DNA of 64,000 nt from Haloplanus sp. CK5-1 (GTDB taxonomy: Archaea; Halobacteriota; Halobacteria; Halobacteriales; Haloferacaceae). This document shows positions 34,174 to 43,123 of the stretch, piece by piece. Location: positions 1,612,001 to 1,676,000 of the forward strand of contig NZ_CP147505.1 of assembly GCF_037201915.1 (NCBI RefSeq), written 5' to 3'. Each line of letters opens with the position of its first letter. The stretch's first letter is position 1. Made by a program: the position numbers and the translations under genes. The notes below the pieces were generated by a model, which was not told the origin of the DNA, made no database searches, and was given only the letters and a program-made list of their open reading frames with translations.

Positions 34174-35415
34174 ATGAACCCAGGGGATCGCGTCCGCGTC
34201 GAACGCGGCGGCGTCGAGAACGAGGGCGTCCTCATGCCCTCGACCACGGCCGACCACCTCGTCGTGAAGCTACCCGGCGGCTACAACGTCGGCGTCGACC
34301 GCGACGAGGCCGCCGTCGAACTGTTGGAACGGGACGTCCACGACGTGGACGGAAGCGGCGAGGACGGCGACTCGACGATCGAGTTCGACGACGACCTCCC
34401 AACCGTCTCGCTCATCTCGACGGGGGGGACCATCGCCTCGACCGTCGACTACCGGACCGGCGCGGTGACCGCGCAGTTCGACGCCGAGGACGTCCTGCGT
34501 GCGGTGCCGGACCTCGCGGGCCGGGCCAACTACCGCGGCCGGGTCGTCGCCAACATTCTCTCGGAGAACATGACGCCCGCGGTGTGGCAGGACCTCGCGA
34601 CGGCCGTCCACGAGGAGATAGAGGCCGGCGCCGACGGCGTCGTCGTCATGCACGGCACCGACACGATGCAGTACACGGCGTCGGCGCTCGCGTTCATGCT
34701 CGACACCCCCGTTCCGGTGGTGTTCACGGGGAGCCAGCGGTCGGCGGACCGCCCCTCCAGCGACAACGTGATGAACGCGGTGTGTGCGGTGGAGGCGGCC
34801 AAGAGCGACCGGGCGGACGTACTCGTCTGCATGCACGCCTCGTCGAGTGACGACGCCTGCGCGCTCCACCACGCCACGCGGGTCCGCAAGAATCACACCT
34901 CGCGACGCGACGCCTTCGAGACGGTCGGGGCGGAGCCGGTCGGTCGCGTCGACTACGAACGCGAGGAAGTCACGTTCCGGCGCGACGGGCCGGCACGCGG
35001 GGAGACGGAACTCGGCCTCGCACCCGACCTGGAGACGGGCGTCGAACTCGTCAAGTTCACACCGGGGATGGACCCCGCGGCGCTCTCCTATCTCGACGAC
35101 GCCGCGGGCGTGGTGATCGAGGGGACTGGACTGGGCCACGTGGCCACCGACTGGATCGACCGGATCGAGGAGCTCGTCGACCAGGGGACGGTCGTCACGA
35201 TGACCAGCCAGTGTCTGGAGGGCCGGGTCTGTGACCGCGTCTACGACACCGGCCGCGACCTGCTGGAGGCGGGCGTCGTCGAGGCGGGCGACACCCTACC
35301 GGAGACGGCGACGGCGAAACTGATGTGGGCGCTGGCGAACCGGTCCGATCCGACTGCGGCGATGCGGGAGTCGCTGGCCGGGGAGTTGCAGGCGCGGTCG
35401 GTGCCGTGGGTCTGA
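34174..35415 (+). CDS. gatD: Glutamyl-tRNA(Gln) amidotransferase subunit D
   Basis: A 413-residue archaeal GatD, the asparaginase-like subunit of the GatDE complex that supplies ammonia for Gln-tRNA formation. An N-terminal small beta-barrel (MNPGDRVRVERGGVENEG...) is followed by an asparaginase fold with the catalytic Thr in LISTGGTIAS, a second Thr/Asp in MHGTDTMQYTASAL, and the K of THR-type motifs in RRDAFETVG. Start ATG 34174 is canonical. No gatE nearby, so its partner lies elsewhere. Confidence 0.93.
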   Translation: MNPGDRVRVERGGVENEGVLMPSTTADHLVVKLPGGYNVGVDRDEAAVELLERDVHDVDGSGEDGDSTIEFDDDLPTVSLISTGGTIASTVDYRTGAVTAQFDAEDVLRAVPDLAGRANYRGRVVANILSENMTPAVWQDLATAVHEEIEAGADGVVVMHGTDTMQYTASALAFMLDTPVPVVFTGSQRSADRPSSDNVMNAVCAVEAAKSDRADVLVCMHASSSDDACALHHATRVRKNHTSRRDAFETVGAEPVGRVDYEREEVTFRRDGPARGETELGLAPDLETGVELVKFTPGMDPAALSYLDDAAGVVIEGTGLGHVATDWIDRIEELVDQGTVVTMTSQCLEGRVCDRVYDTGRDLLEAGVVEAGDTLPETATAKLMWALANRSDPTAAMRESLAGELQARSVPWV

Positions 35416-35466
35416 GCGGCGACAGCCGACCATAATCCACTTGCCCCTGCCCGGCACAGGGGAGGT

Positions 35467-36774
35467 ATGATCCACGTCGTCGGCGGCGGCATCGCCGGAC
35501 TGGCCGCCGCCTACCGACTCCAGAGGCACGGCCACGAGGTGACGGTGCTGGAGGCGGGCGACGACCTCGGCGGCCTCGCGGCGACCTACGAGACGGCGGG
35601 CGACGATATCGAGCAGTTCTACCACCACCTCTCGAAGTCCGAGGAGACCATCGTCGAGGTGGCCGAGGAGTTGGGGCTGGGCGACCACGTGGAGTGGCTG
35701 ATCGGCAAGAACGCCTACTACGTCGACGGGATCGTCCACCCCCTCGACACCCTGCCACAGATCGCTGCCTACCCGCATCTGAGCCTCTACGACACGTTCC
35801 GGCTCGGCCTCCTCACGCTGGAGATCGACGTCCGGGGTGGCCGCCCCCGCTTCGACACCTACGACGACCTGACCGACTTCGAGGACGTCCCGATCAAGGA
35901 GTTCCTCCTCGAACACACGACCCGGGGCGTCTACGAGAACTTCTTCGAACCCTTGCTGGACGCCAAGTTCGGTGACCGGAAGGTGGACGTGAGCGCGGCG
36001 TGGCTGCTGGGGCGCATCAAGTTCCGTGGCGAGCGCGACCTCCTGCGGGGCGAGATCCTCGGCTACTTCGACGGCGGGTTCGCGACCCTGATCGACGCCC
36101 TCGTCGACGCGGTGGACCGGGAGAACGTCCGGACGGGCGCTCGCGCGACCGACCTCGACGTGCGGGGGGAGGCGGTCGAGTCGATCACCGTCGAGACCGA
36201 CGCGGGCGTCGAGACGCGCTCGACCGACGGCGTCGTCGTCGCGACGATGCCGAACGTCTTAGAGGAGCTGACAGGGTACACCTGCGACATCGACTTCCAG
36301 GGAGCGGTGTGTGCCGTGGTGACGATGGATGAACAGCTGACGGAGACGTACTGGCTCAACGTCGCCGACGACGCACCTTTCGGCGCGCTGATCGAACACA
36401 CGAACTTCGTGCCGCCGGAGCGCTACGGCGGGGACAACCTGCTCTACGTCGCGAGTTACGTGCAGGACCCGAGCGAGGCGGTGTGGCGGATGGACGACAC
36501 GGAGTTGCGGGAGTCGTGGCTGGGAGGGATCGCGGAGATGTTTCCAGCGTTCGACCCCGCCGACGTGAGCGAGTTCCGCGTGGCGCGCAACCCGCGGGCC
36601 GCGCCGGTGTACGAGCGGGGATACCTCGAGATGGTGGTGCCGTACGACTTGTCCGAGGTGGCCGAGGGCGTCTACTACGCGGGGATGGCGAGTCGGGCAC
36701 AGTACCCGGAGCGGAGCCTCAACGGCGGCATCGTCGCGGGGTTCGAGTGTGCGGATCTGATCGCGGAGGATTAA
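35467..36774 (+). CDS. FAD-dependent amine-oxidase/protoporphyrinogen-oxidase-like oxidoreductase
   Basis: A 435-residue flavoprotein. The dinucleotide motif VVGGGIAGLAAAYRL at the N-terminus and VLEAGDDLGGLAAT bind FAD; the C-terminal second FAD motif is VYYAGMASRAQYPERSLNGGIVAG. The NAD(P)-binding Rossmann plus amine-oxidase fold suggests a desaturase or oxidase; homologues sit in glycan or isoprenoid pathways, but nothing here fixes the substrate. It shares a TTAA stop with the convergent DUF6149 gene. Confidence 0.82.
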   Translation: MIHVVGGGIAGLAAAYRLQRHGHEVTVLEAGDDLGGLAATYETAGDDIEQFYHHLSKSEETIVEVAEELGLGDHVEWLIGKNAYYVDGIVHPLDTLPQIAAYPHLSLYDTFRLGLLTLEIDVRGGRPRFDTYDDLTDFEDVPIKEFLLEHTTRGVYENFFEPLLDAKFGDRKVDVSAAWLLGRIKFRGERDLLRGEILGYFDGGFATLIDALVDAVDRENVRTGARATDLDVRGEAVESITVETDAGVETRSTDGVVVATMPNVLEELTGYTCDIDFQGAVCAVVTMDEQLTETYWLNVADDAPFGALIEHTNFVPPERYGGDNLLYVASYVQDPSEAVWRMDDTELRESWLGGIAEMFPAFDPADVSEFRVARNPRAAPVYERGYLEMVVPYDLSEVAEGVYYAGMASRAQYPERSLNGGIVAGFECADLIAED

Positions 36775-37358
36775 GCCTCGCCTTCGTCCTCGTCGACGCC
36801 GGGAGCGGCGGTGACGTCCACGTCCGCAGGTTCGTCGTGCCCGCCGACGACGACGTTCCCGTCGCCGTCGTCGACGTAGACGTCGTCGGCGAAGCCGCCC
36901 TCGGCGTGGGGGTGGACGGGGTCGTCGAGGCGTTCGGGGGTCGCCGGGGCGTCGGGGAGGGTGTCGCCGTACTCGCCGAGCGGGTCCGCGATGGTGATGC
37001 CGTGCCGGTCGAAGAAGTCGCCGTAGCGGTCGTGGTGGGCCTCGAGTTCGTCGGCGGGGAACTCCATCATCTCGGTCCAGCCGTGGTTGTAGAACTCGAA
37101 GTTGGCTTGGATGTGGGTGATCTCGCGGGCCTCGGCCTCCGAGAAGCCAGCGTCGAGAGCGTCGACGTAGGTGTCGAACGTGCGGTCGAAAAAGGCCTCC
37201 AGTCGGGGTTCGCGCTCCCCGCGGCGGCCCTCGGCGGCCTTCTCGCCGAAGACGTCGACGTGGAGGTCGACGAGTTTCTCGCGGACCTTCTCACCGACGA
37301 CGGGCATGGTGAGCGCCTGCTTGGCGGCGAAGTGTCGGACGTTCTGGCGGAGTTTCAT
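36771..37358 (-). CDS. DUF6149-family haloarchaeal protein
   Basis: A 195-residue acidic protein from ATG 37358 (MKLRQNVRHFAAKQALTMPV). The N-terminal helical domain (about 1-110) includes KLVDLHVDVFGEKAAEG and FSEAEAREITHIQANFEFYNHGWTEMMEFP. The C-terminal 80 residues are Asp/Gly/Val-rich and probably disordered. It matches the haloarchaea-specific DUF6149 from memory; function unknown. Stop shared with the convergent FAD oxidoreductase (TTAA). Confidence 0.72.
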   Translation of the reverse strand: MKLRQNVRHFAAKQALTMPVVGEKVREKLVDLHVDVFGEKAAEGRRGEREPRLEAFFDRTFDTYVDALDAGFSEAEAREITHIQANFEFYNHGWTEMMEFPADELEAHHDRYGDFFDRHGITIADPLGEYGDTLPDAPATPERLDDPVHPHAEGGFADDVYVDDGDGNVVVGGHDEPADVDVTAAPGVDEDEGEA

Positions 37359-37464
37359 CGCCGTTGGTTGGGACCCTCCGGTCTTCAACCCACCGGTAGG
37401 GCGGAGTTCCGGCGAATTTCGCGGATAGCAACCGACATTAACCCGCACCTACAAACCACGGTAT

Positions 37465-38700
37465 ATGACCCAGTCGTATGTGATAATCGGCGACGGGATC
37501 GCCGGCAGTTCCGCCGCCGAAACGTTGCGCGACGAGGCTCCCGACGCCGACATCACCGTCATCACCGACGAGGGTGAAGCCCTCTACAACCGCATCCTCA
37601 TCAAGGAGTTCGCCAAGGGGAAACTCCCCGAGATGCCCGTCTCGATCCACGAACCCGAGTGGTACGAAGAGCGGGACATCGACCTCCGACTCGACACGCT
37701 GGTCACGGACATCGACACCGACGCCCACCGACTCCGAACCCACGAAGACGAGACTATCGAGTACGACAAACTCCTCGTCGCCACGGGCGGGACGCCGACC
37801 CAACTGCCGGTCGAGAACAGCGACGCCGAGGGCATCCACCACTTCTGGACGTTCCAGGACGCCCGATCGATCCGCGAACACGCCGAGGCGGCGGAGACGG
37901 GCCTCGTCGTCGGGGCTGGGTTGCTGGGAATCGATCTCGCGGCCATCTGTGGCGAACAGGACGTCGACGCCCACTACCTCATGCGTGGCGACTGTTGGTG
38001 GCGCTACGCGCTCTCCACGGAGGGTGCGGAGATCCTCCACGACGCGATGCGCGACCGCGGCGTCGAACCCGTCTTTCAGAGCGGCGTCGACCGTTTCGAG
38101 ACCGACGACGGCCACGTCACGGCGGCGGTCGACCCCGACGGCGACCGCTACGAGGGTGACTTCGTCGGCATCGCCATCGGTCTGAACTACAACACGGAGA
38201 TCCTGCAGGGGACCGACGTCGATGTCGACGACGGGATCCTTGTCGACGAGTACATGCGGACGAACGTCGACGACGTCTTCGCCGCCGGCGACATCACGCG
38301 GTACCACGACACGATCCTCGGGGAGCGCGCCCAGAACGGCTCGTGGGACAGCGCCAAGGCACAGGGGACGGTCGCCGCGAAGAACATGCTCGACCCCGAG
38401 TCCGAGGCGTTCCGGTTCGTCTCGTCGTACTCGATCACGCACTTCGACTTCCCGTTCCTCTCCTTTGGCCACCCGACAATCGGGGACGACGAGTGCGAGC
38501 GCAAGTACTCCGAGACGGAGTGGCGGCGGCTGGCGTTCAAGGACGGCAAGATCGTCGGCGGCGTCCTGATCGGCGATCTCTCGCCCCAGAGCGCCTACAA
38601 GAAACTGATGAAAGAGGAGCGCGTCGTCGCCGACCAGAAGGAGGCCCTCCTCCAGCAGTCGGTCGACCTCGACGACCTCGCGCCCGCCCAAGAACAGTAA
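37465..38700 (+). CDS. FAD/NAD(P)-dependent pyridine nucleotide-disulfide-type oxidoreductase
   Basis: A 411-residue flavin reductase of the rubredoxin/ferredoxin reductase or nitrite reductase NirB-N type. The FAD motif is YVIIGDGIAGSSAAETL, the NAD(P) motif TGLVVGAGLLGIDLAAI (about 153-168), and the second FAD motif TNVDDVFAAGDITRY. No redox-active CxxC, so it belongs to the non-disulfide branch. The C-terminal region (KYSETEWRRLAFKDGKIVGGVLIGD) matches that branch. Partner ferredoxin unknown. Confidence 0.88.
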   Translation: MTQSYVIIGDGIAGSSAAETLRDEAPDADITVITDEGEALYNRILIKEFAKGKLPEMPVSIHEPEWYEERDIDLRLDTLVTDIDTDAHRLRTHEDETIEYDKLLVATGGTPTQLPVENSDAEGIHHFWTFQDARSIREHAEAAETGLVVGAGLLGIDLAAICGEQDVDAHYLMRGDCWWRYALSTEGAEILHDAMRDRGVEPVFQSGVDRFETDDGHVTAAVDPDGDRYEGDFVGIAIGLNYNTEILQGTDVDVDDGILVDEYMRTNVDDVFAAGDITRYHDTILGERAQNGSWDSAKAQGTVAAKNMLDPESEAFRFVSSYSITHFDFPFLSFGHPTIGDDECERKYSETEWRRLAFKDGKIVGGVLIGDLSPQSAYKKLMKEERVVADQKEALLQQSVDLDDLAPAQEQ

Positions 38701-38769
38701 GGTAAGGGGCAGCGGACGGCCCCGGATTCGCCCGAGATTTTATGTGAACACTCCGAGATGCCTCGGCAC

Positions 38770-38784
38770 GTGAGTCACACTCAC
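38770..38784. repeat. Inverted repeat in pnt leader region
   Basis: GTGAGT-CAC-ACTCAC, a perfect 6+3+6 palindrome about 130 bp before the pntA start and about 26 bp after a TATA-like ATTTTATGTG (38736-38745). Operator or RNA-structure role is only a possibility. Confidence 0.4.
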
Positions 38785-38900
38785 ATGGTACACGTGGCCA
38801 CGAGACGACACAACGCATGTCGAGGGAGCGTCGGTCGACGATCGGTAGCGACGGCGACGGCGACGGCGACGGCGGCGCCAGCAGGTCGGGGCACCGAGCC

Positions 38901-40079
38901 ATGATCGTCGGCGTGCCGAGCGAGACGGCCGAGGGCGAAACACGCGTTTCGCTCATCCCCAAGGTGGCGAAGAAACTGGTCGACCGGGACATCGACGTGT
39001 GTGTCACGAGCGGTGCGGGCGTCGGGTCCGAGTGGTCGGACGACGCCTACCGCGAGGCGGGGTGTACGGTCGTCGACGGCCGGGACGAGGTGTTCGACCG
39101 GGCGGACGTGATCTGTCAGGTCAGGGGGCTGGCGGCCAACGAGGGAGAGCCGATGGACCCCTACCGGGAGGGACAGGTCGTGATCGGCACGCTCGGTCCC
39201 TACGACCTCGAGGAGGGGACGTGGGAGGAACTGGGCGACCGCCGGGTCAGCGCCTTCGCTCTGGAGTTCATGCCCCGCATCAGCCGCGCCCAGAGCATGG
39301 ACGTGCTGTCGTCGATGGCGAGCGTCGGCGGCTACAAGGCGGCGCTGGTGGCGGCCGAGCGACTGCCCAAACTCTTCCCGCTGGAGATGACCGCCGCGGG
39401 CACCGTCCAGCCCGCGGAGGTGTTCGTTATCGGCGCGGGGGTCTCGGGGCTGAAGGCCATCTCGACGGCCGAGCGCCTCGGCGCGTCCGTCCGGGGGTAC
39501 GACATCAGACTGGAGGTGAAACAGGAGGTCGAGAGCCTCGGTGCGGACTTCGTCGAACTCGACTTGGAGACGGAGGGGTCGGGCGACGACGAGGGGTACG
39601 CCGTCGAGATGGGCGAGGAGTTCTACGAACAACAGCGCAAGGAACTGGGGCGGGTCGTCCCCGAGTCGGACGTGGTGATCACGACGGCGGCCATCCCCGG
39701 CGCACCGGCACCCGAACTCGTCAGCGAGGAGATGATCACCGACATGGACGACGGCTCGGTGATCGTCGACCTCGCGGCGGCCGACGGCGGCAACTGCGAT
39801 CCGACGGTGGCCGACGAGACGGTCACCTACGAGGGCGTGACGGTGTTCGGCCCGACCAACCTCCCGGCGACGGTGCCGGGGACGGCGAGTCAACTGTTCG
39901 CCAACAACCTGTACAACTTTCTCGACCACCTGCTGGAGGACGGCACACTCGATATCGACACGACGGACGAGATCATCGACTCGACGCTACTCACCCACGA
40001 TGGCACGATACGACGACCCCACGAGGAGAGCGACGAACAGGACGCCGAAGACGAGGAGGACGGGACGGATGAGGGGTGA
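38901..40079 (+). CDS. pntA: NAD(P) transhydrogenase subunit alpha part 1 (PntA1)
   Basis: A 392-residue NAD(H)-binding subunit of proton-translocating transhydrogenase. Family motifs: PSETAEGETRVSLIPKV at the N-terminus, SRAQSMDVLSSMASVGGYKA, the Rossmann core VFVIGAGVSGLKAI, and TTAAIPGAPAPELV. ATG 38901 (MIVGVPSET) is the conserved start; an upstream ATG at 38817 would add a GD-repeat leader and is considered less likely. The C-terminal tail (about 20 residues, EESDEQDAEDEEDG) is highly acidic. First of three genes. Confidence 0.92.
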   Translation: MIVGVPSETAEGETRVSLIPKVAKKLVDRDIDVCVTSGAGVGSEWSDDAYREAGCTVVDGRDEVFDRADVICQVRGLAANEGEPMDPYREGQVVIGTLGPYDLEEGTWEELGDRRVSAFALEFMPRISRAQSMDVLSSMASVGGYKAALVAAERLPKLFPLEMTAAGTVQPAEVFVIGAGVSGLKAISTAERLGASVRGYDIRLEVKQEVESLGADFVELDLETEGSGDDEGYAVEMGEEFYEQQRKELGRVVPESDVVITTAAIPGAPAPELVSEEMITDMDDGSVIVDLAAADGGNCDPTVADETVTYEGVTVFGPTNLPATVPGTASQLFANNLYNFLDHLLEDGTLDIDTTDEIIDSTLLTHDGTIRRPHEESDEQDAEDEEDGTDEG

Positions 40080-40085
40080 CCGAGC

Positions 40086-40367
40086 GTGACGTTCGTCGGG
40101 AACCTGACGCTGTTCGTGCTCTCGGCGTTCGTCGGCTACGAGATCATCACGAAGATCCCGACGAACCTCCACACGCCGTTGATGTCCGGGGCGAACGCCA
40201 TCTCGGGGATCACGCTCCTCGGGTCGGTCGTCGTCGCGGGGTCGGGATCGACGACCCTCGCGACAGCGCTCGGTTTCGTCGCGGTCGTGATGGCGACGAT
40301 CAACGTCGTCGGCGGGTATCTCGTGAGTCACTTCATGCTCGACCAGTTCAGCCAGCGGGGGAAGTGA
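40086..40367 (+). CDS. NAD(P) transhydrogenase subunit alpha part 2 (PntA2)
   Basis: A 93-residue membrane subunit with three hydrophobic helices (about 5-22, 40-56, 60-80). TKIPTNLHTPLMSGANAISGI is the family signature. GTG start at 40086, 6 bp after pntA1. In haloarchaea and many bacteria the alpha chain is split in this way. Confidence 0.9.
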   Translation: MTFVGNLTLFVLSAFVGYEIITKIPTNLHTPLMSGANAISGITLLGSVVVAGSGSTTLATALGFVAVVMATINVVGGYLVSHFMLDQFSQRGK

Positions 40368-40368
40368 G

Positions 40369-41805
40369 ATGGCGGGCGTGATCGGCGGTCTCCCGGACGC
40401 GGTGTTGCAGTTCGCGTACCTGATCGCGGGCGTCCTCTTCATTCAGGGGTTGCGCGACATGACACACCCGCGGACGGCGACGCGCGGGAACCAAATTTCG
40501 GCGCTGGGGATGTTCGTCGCGGTGGCGGTCACGGTGCTCTGGTTCGAGATCCTCTCGCCGCTGGTGCTCGCGGCCGCCCTCCTCGTCGGCGGGGGGATCG
40601 GCGCGTGGCTGGCGGTGACGGTCGAGACGACCGAGATGCCCCAGCTAGTCGGCCTGTTCAACGGCTTCGGCGGCGGTGCCTCCGCGCTCGTCGCGGGGGC
40701 GGAGCTGGTCGACCTCACCGCCACCGGGAGCGGTCTCCCGGTCGGCGTGACCGTGACGGCAGCCATCGCCGGCATCATCGGATCGGTGACGTTCTGGGGG
40801 AGTCTCGTCGCCGCCGGCAAACTCCACGGGCTGGTCGGCGACTCGCCCGTGAGCACCAACGTCGGTCACGGGATCAAGGTCGTGACGCTCCTGACCGCCC
40901 TCGCGGGTGGGGCCGCGCTGGTCGTCCAACCCGGTATCGTCGGCGGGGGGCTGGCCGACCTGGTCCCGTCGTACTGGGTTCTGGTCGTCGCCGCGTCGGT
41001 CCTTGGCGTGTTCCTCGTCGTCCCCATCGGCGGGGCGGACATGCCCGTGGTGATCGCGCTCCTGAACTCCTACTCCGGACTGGCCGCCGCGACGACGGGG
41101 TTCGTCCTCGACAACACCGTCCTCATCATCGCGGGAACGCTGGTCGGCGCGTCGGGGCTGATCCTGACGGTCATCATGTGCGAGTCGATGAACCGATCGC
41201 TGGTCAACGTCCTCTTCGGCGGCCTCGGGAGCGACGAGGAGTCCGAGGACATGGCGGACATCTACGAGGGATCGATCAGCGAAACCTCCGCCGAGGAGGT
41301 CGAGATGTTGCTGGACGTGGCCGACCGCGTCGTCATCGTCCCCGGCTACGGGATGGCCGTCGCACAGGCCCAACACGCCGTCGCCGAACTGGCCGAACTG
41401 CTGGAGGAAGAGGGCGTCGACGTCGAGTTCGGCATCCACCCGGTCGCCGGTCGGATGCCGGGACACATGAACGCGTTGCTGGCCGAGGCCGACGTCCCCT
41501 ACGACAAGATGCGGGAACTGGAGGAGGTGAATCCGACGTTCTCCCAGACGGACGTCGTGATCGTCACGGGGGCCAACGACGTGGTCAACCCGATGGCGAA
41601 CACCGACGACTCCAGCCCCATCGCCGGCATGCCGGTCCTGAACGTCGGCGAGGCTCGCTCCGTGATCGTCAACAAGCGCAGTCTCAGCCCCGGGTTCTCC
41701 GGCATCCCCAACCCGCTGTTCGCACAGGACAACACGAGCATGCTCTTCGGCGACGCCAAGGAGTCCATGCAGGAACTGGTGAACGTCTACAAGGAGAACC
41801 GCTAA
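40369..41805 (+). CDS. pntB: NAD(P) transhydrogenase subunit beta (PntB)
   Basis: A 478-residue subunit: eight or nine membrane helices in the first about 270 residues form the proton path, and the C-terminal about 180 residues bind NADP(H) (VIVPGYGMAVAQAQHAVAEL, HPVAGRMPGHMNALL, VIVTGANDVVNP, NTDDSSPIAGMPVLNV). ATG 40369 is 1 nt beyond the pntA2 stop. The complex makes NADPH from NADH using the proton gradient. Confidence 0.94.
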   Translation: MAGVIGGLPDAVLQFAYLIAGVLFIQGLRDMTHPRTATRGNQISALGMFVAVAVTVLWFEILSPLVLAAALLVGGGIGAWLAVTVETTEMPQLVGLFNGFGGGASALVAGAELVDLTATGSGLPVGVTVTAAIAGIIGSVTFWGSLVAAGKLHGLVGDSPVSTNVGHGIKVVTLLTALAGGAALVVQPGIVGGGLADLVPSYWVLVVAASVLGVFLVVPIGGADMPVVIALLNSYSGLAAATTGFVLDNTVLIIAGTLVGASGLILTVIMCESMNRSLVNVLFGGLGSDEESEDMADIYEGSISETSAEEVEMLLDVADRVVIVPGYGMAVAQAQHAVAELAELLEEEGVDVEFGIHPVAGRMPGHMNALLAEADVPYDKMRELEEVNPTFSQTDVVIVTGANDVVNPMANTDDSSPIAGMPVLNVGEARSVIVNKRSLSPGFSGIPNPLFAQDNTSMLFGDAKESMQELVNVYKENR

Positions 41806-41909
41806 CTCCGTCCCGGGGCTCGCCGAGCGGGTAGTCGTACACGCCGCCGCACCGCTGTCGGCGGTTCCGCCGGTGAATTCAAACCCGAACGGCGGTGTAT
41901 CTGGACGAC

Positions 41910-42338
41910 GTGTCCGATCCTCACGACTTACAGCGGTTCGTCGCGGCGCAAGATCCCGTGATCGAACAGGTGAAGTCGGAACTGCGGTCGGGGCGCAAGC
42001 GAACCCACTGGATGTGGTTCGTCTTCCCACAGGTCGCCGGCCTCGGCAGCAGCGAGATGGCCCGGCGGTACGCGATATCGTCGCGGGCCGAAGCGGAGGC
42101 GTACCTGTCGCACCCGGTGCTTGGGCCGCGGCTGACGGAGTGTACGGGGATCGTGAACGGGATCGACGGGCGCTCGGCGACCGAGATATTCGGCTCGCCA
42201 GACGACCTGAAGTTTCGATCGTCCATGACGCTCTTCGACGCCGTCGCGGACGACCCGACTCCGTTCGGAACGGCGCTGGAGCGATACTACGGGGGTGATC
42301 CCGACGAGCAGACGTTACAGTTCCTCTCCGACTCCTGA
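41910..42338 (+). CDS. DUF1810-family protein
   Basis: A 142-residue protein from GTG 41910 (SDPHDLQRFVAAQDPVIEQV); an earlier GTG at 41895 is in frame, but DUF1810 proteins start near SDPxDLxRF. Family markers: KRTHWMWFVFPQVAGLGSS, YAISSRAEAEAYLSHPVLGPRL and the C-terminal LFDAVADD. The fold is related to a small helical domain seen near NADAR/ADP-ribose proteins; activity unknown. Confidence 0.83.
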   Translation: MSDPHDLQRFVAAQDPVIEQVKSELRSGRKRTHWMWFVFPQVAGLGSSEMARRYAISSRAEAEAYLSHPVLGPRLTECTGIVNGIDGRSATEIFGSPDDLKFRSSMTLFDAVADDPTPFGTALERYYGGDPDEQTLQFLSDS

Positions 42339-42377
42339 GGGGTGCGGGGAGAGGCCATTCGGCGGGATCGACGAAAC

Positions 42378-42385
42378 CTTTATCA
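42378..42385 (+). promoter_or_regulatory. TATA-like box of small gene 42409
   Basis: CTTTATCA 24-31 bp before ATG 42409, which supports that start for a leaderless mRNA. Confidence 0.5.
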
Positions 42386-42408
42386 TCGTTAGTGTTCATT
42401 GGTATCAT

Positions 42409-42621
42409 ATGACACGGACCGTCGGCACGGAGTACGAGGTGAACCGAACGAACTCGGTGCCCGAGAGCGCCCGGGTCCGCCACTTCGACGAACTCGACGA
42501 CGCGGCACAGGAGTATCTGGTTCACGTCGAGGCGGGCGCGTCGCCGCGGGATCCGACGACCCTCTCGGGCCTCGACGAGGGCGACGTGGTCGTGTTCACC
42601 GACTACTACCACATCCAGTAG
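42409..42621 (+). CDS. Small conserved haloarchaeal protein, unknown
   Basis: A 70-residue acidic protein from ATG 42409 (MTRTVGTEYEVNRTNSVPES). The segment ARVRHFDELDDAAQEYLVHVEAG looks like a conserved core and the end LDEGDVVVFTDYYHIQ a final strand. It starts with a good leaderless promoter. No family assignment made. Confidence 0.62.
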   Translation: MTRTVGTEYEVNRTNSVPESARVRHFDELDDAAQEYLVHVEAGASPRDPTTLSGLDEGDVVVFTDYYHIQ

Positions 42622-42672
42622 GCGTGGCGGCCGGACCGAAGCGGTTTTGCCCGCGCCAGCGGTAGCGACCCT

Positions 42673-43080
42673 ATGGACAGCGGCGGCACGATGACGCTCG
42701 CGTTCGAACTCGAGGCGCTCAAACGACTCGCGGATCCGAACGCGGTGTTCGACGACGCCCGCAAGTGGACCGAGTACGTGGGCGTCCTCAGCGATCGGCC
42801 GACGTACGTCGTCACCAACTTCACGCGCAAGCGACGCATCCGCCAGGACTTCTTCTCGGGACCGCGGGGCGTCGACGAGAGCCTCGAGAACGTGCGCGAC
42901 CAGTTCGACACCGACCGGCACGTCTTCGTCGGTACGACCGACGAGGACCGGGCCGCCGCGGAGGCGGCCGACTGGGAGTTTCTGTCCGTCGAGGAGGCGG
43001 CGGAGTTCGCCGAGTGGGACCTCGGCGAACCGAGCGAGGAGGACCCCTTCGAGACCGAGACGCGCGACGACTGGCCCTGA
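42673..43080 (+). CDS. Conserved haloarchaeal protein, unknown
   Basis: A 135-residue soluble acidic protein (MDSGGTMTLAFELEALKRLA). The core DARKWTEYVGVLSDRPTYVVTNFTRKRRIRQDFFSG and VFVGTTDEDRAAAEAADWEFLSVEEAAE suggest an alpha/beta fold. It lies between the small gene at 42409 and mptA and is possibly co-transcribed. An in-frame ATG seven codons later (MTLAFELE) is also a possible start. Confidence 0.68.
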   Translation: MDSGGTMTLAFELEALKRLADPNAVFDDARKWTEYVGVLSDRPTYVVTNFTRKRRIRQDFFSGPRGVDESLENVRDQFDTDRHVFVGTTDEDRAAAEAADWEFLSVEEAAEFAEWDLGEPSEEDPFETETRDDWP

Positions 43081-43123
43081 CCGACCGAAAGCCATAATCG
43101 CAGCCAAGCCTTGCCCATAGCCG

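Noticed and set aside
38817-38900. Longer pntA start with a GD-repeat leader
   Set aside because: The conserved family N-terminus begins at MIVGVPSET (38901); the added 28 residues look like leader DNA. Kept only as an alternative.
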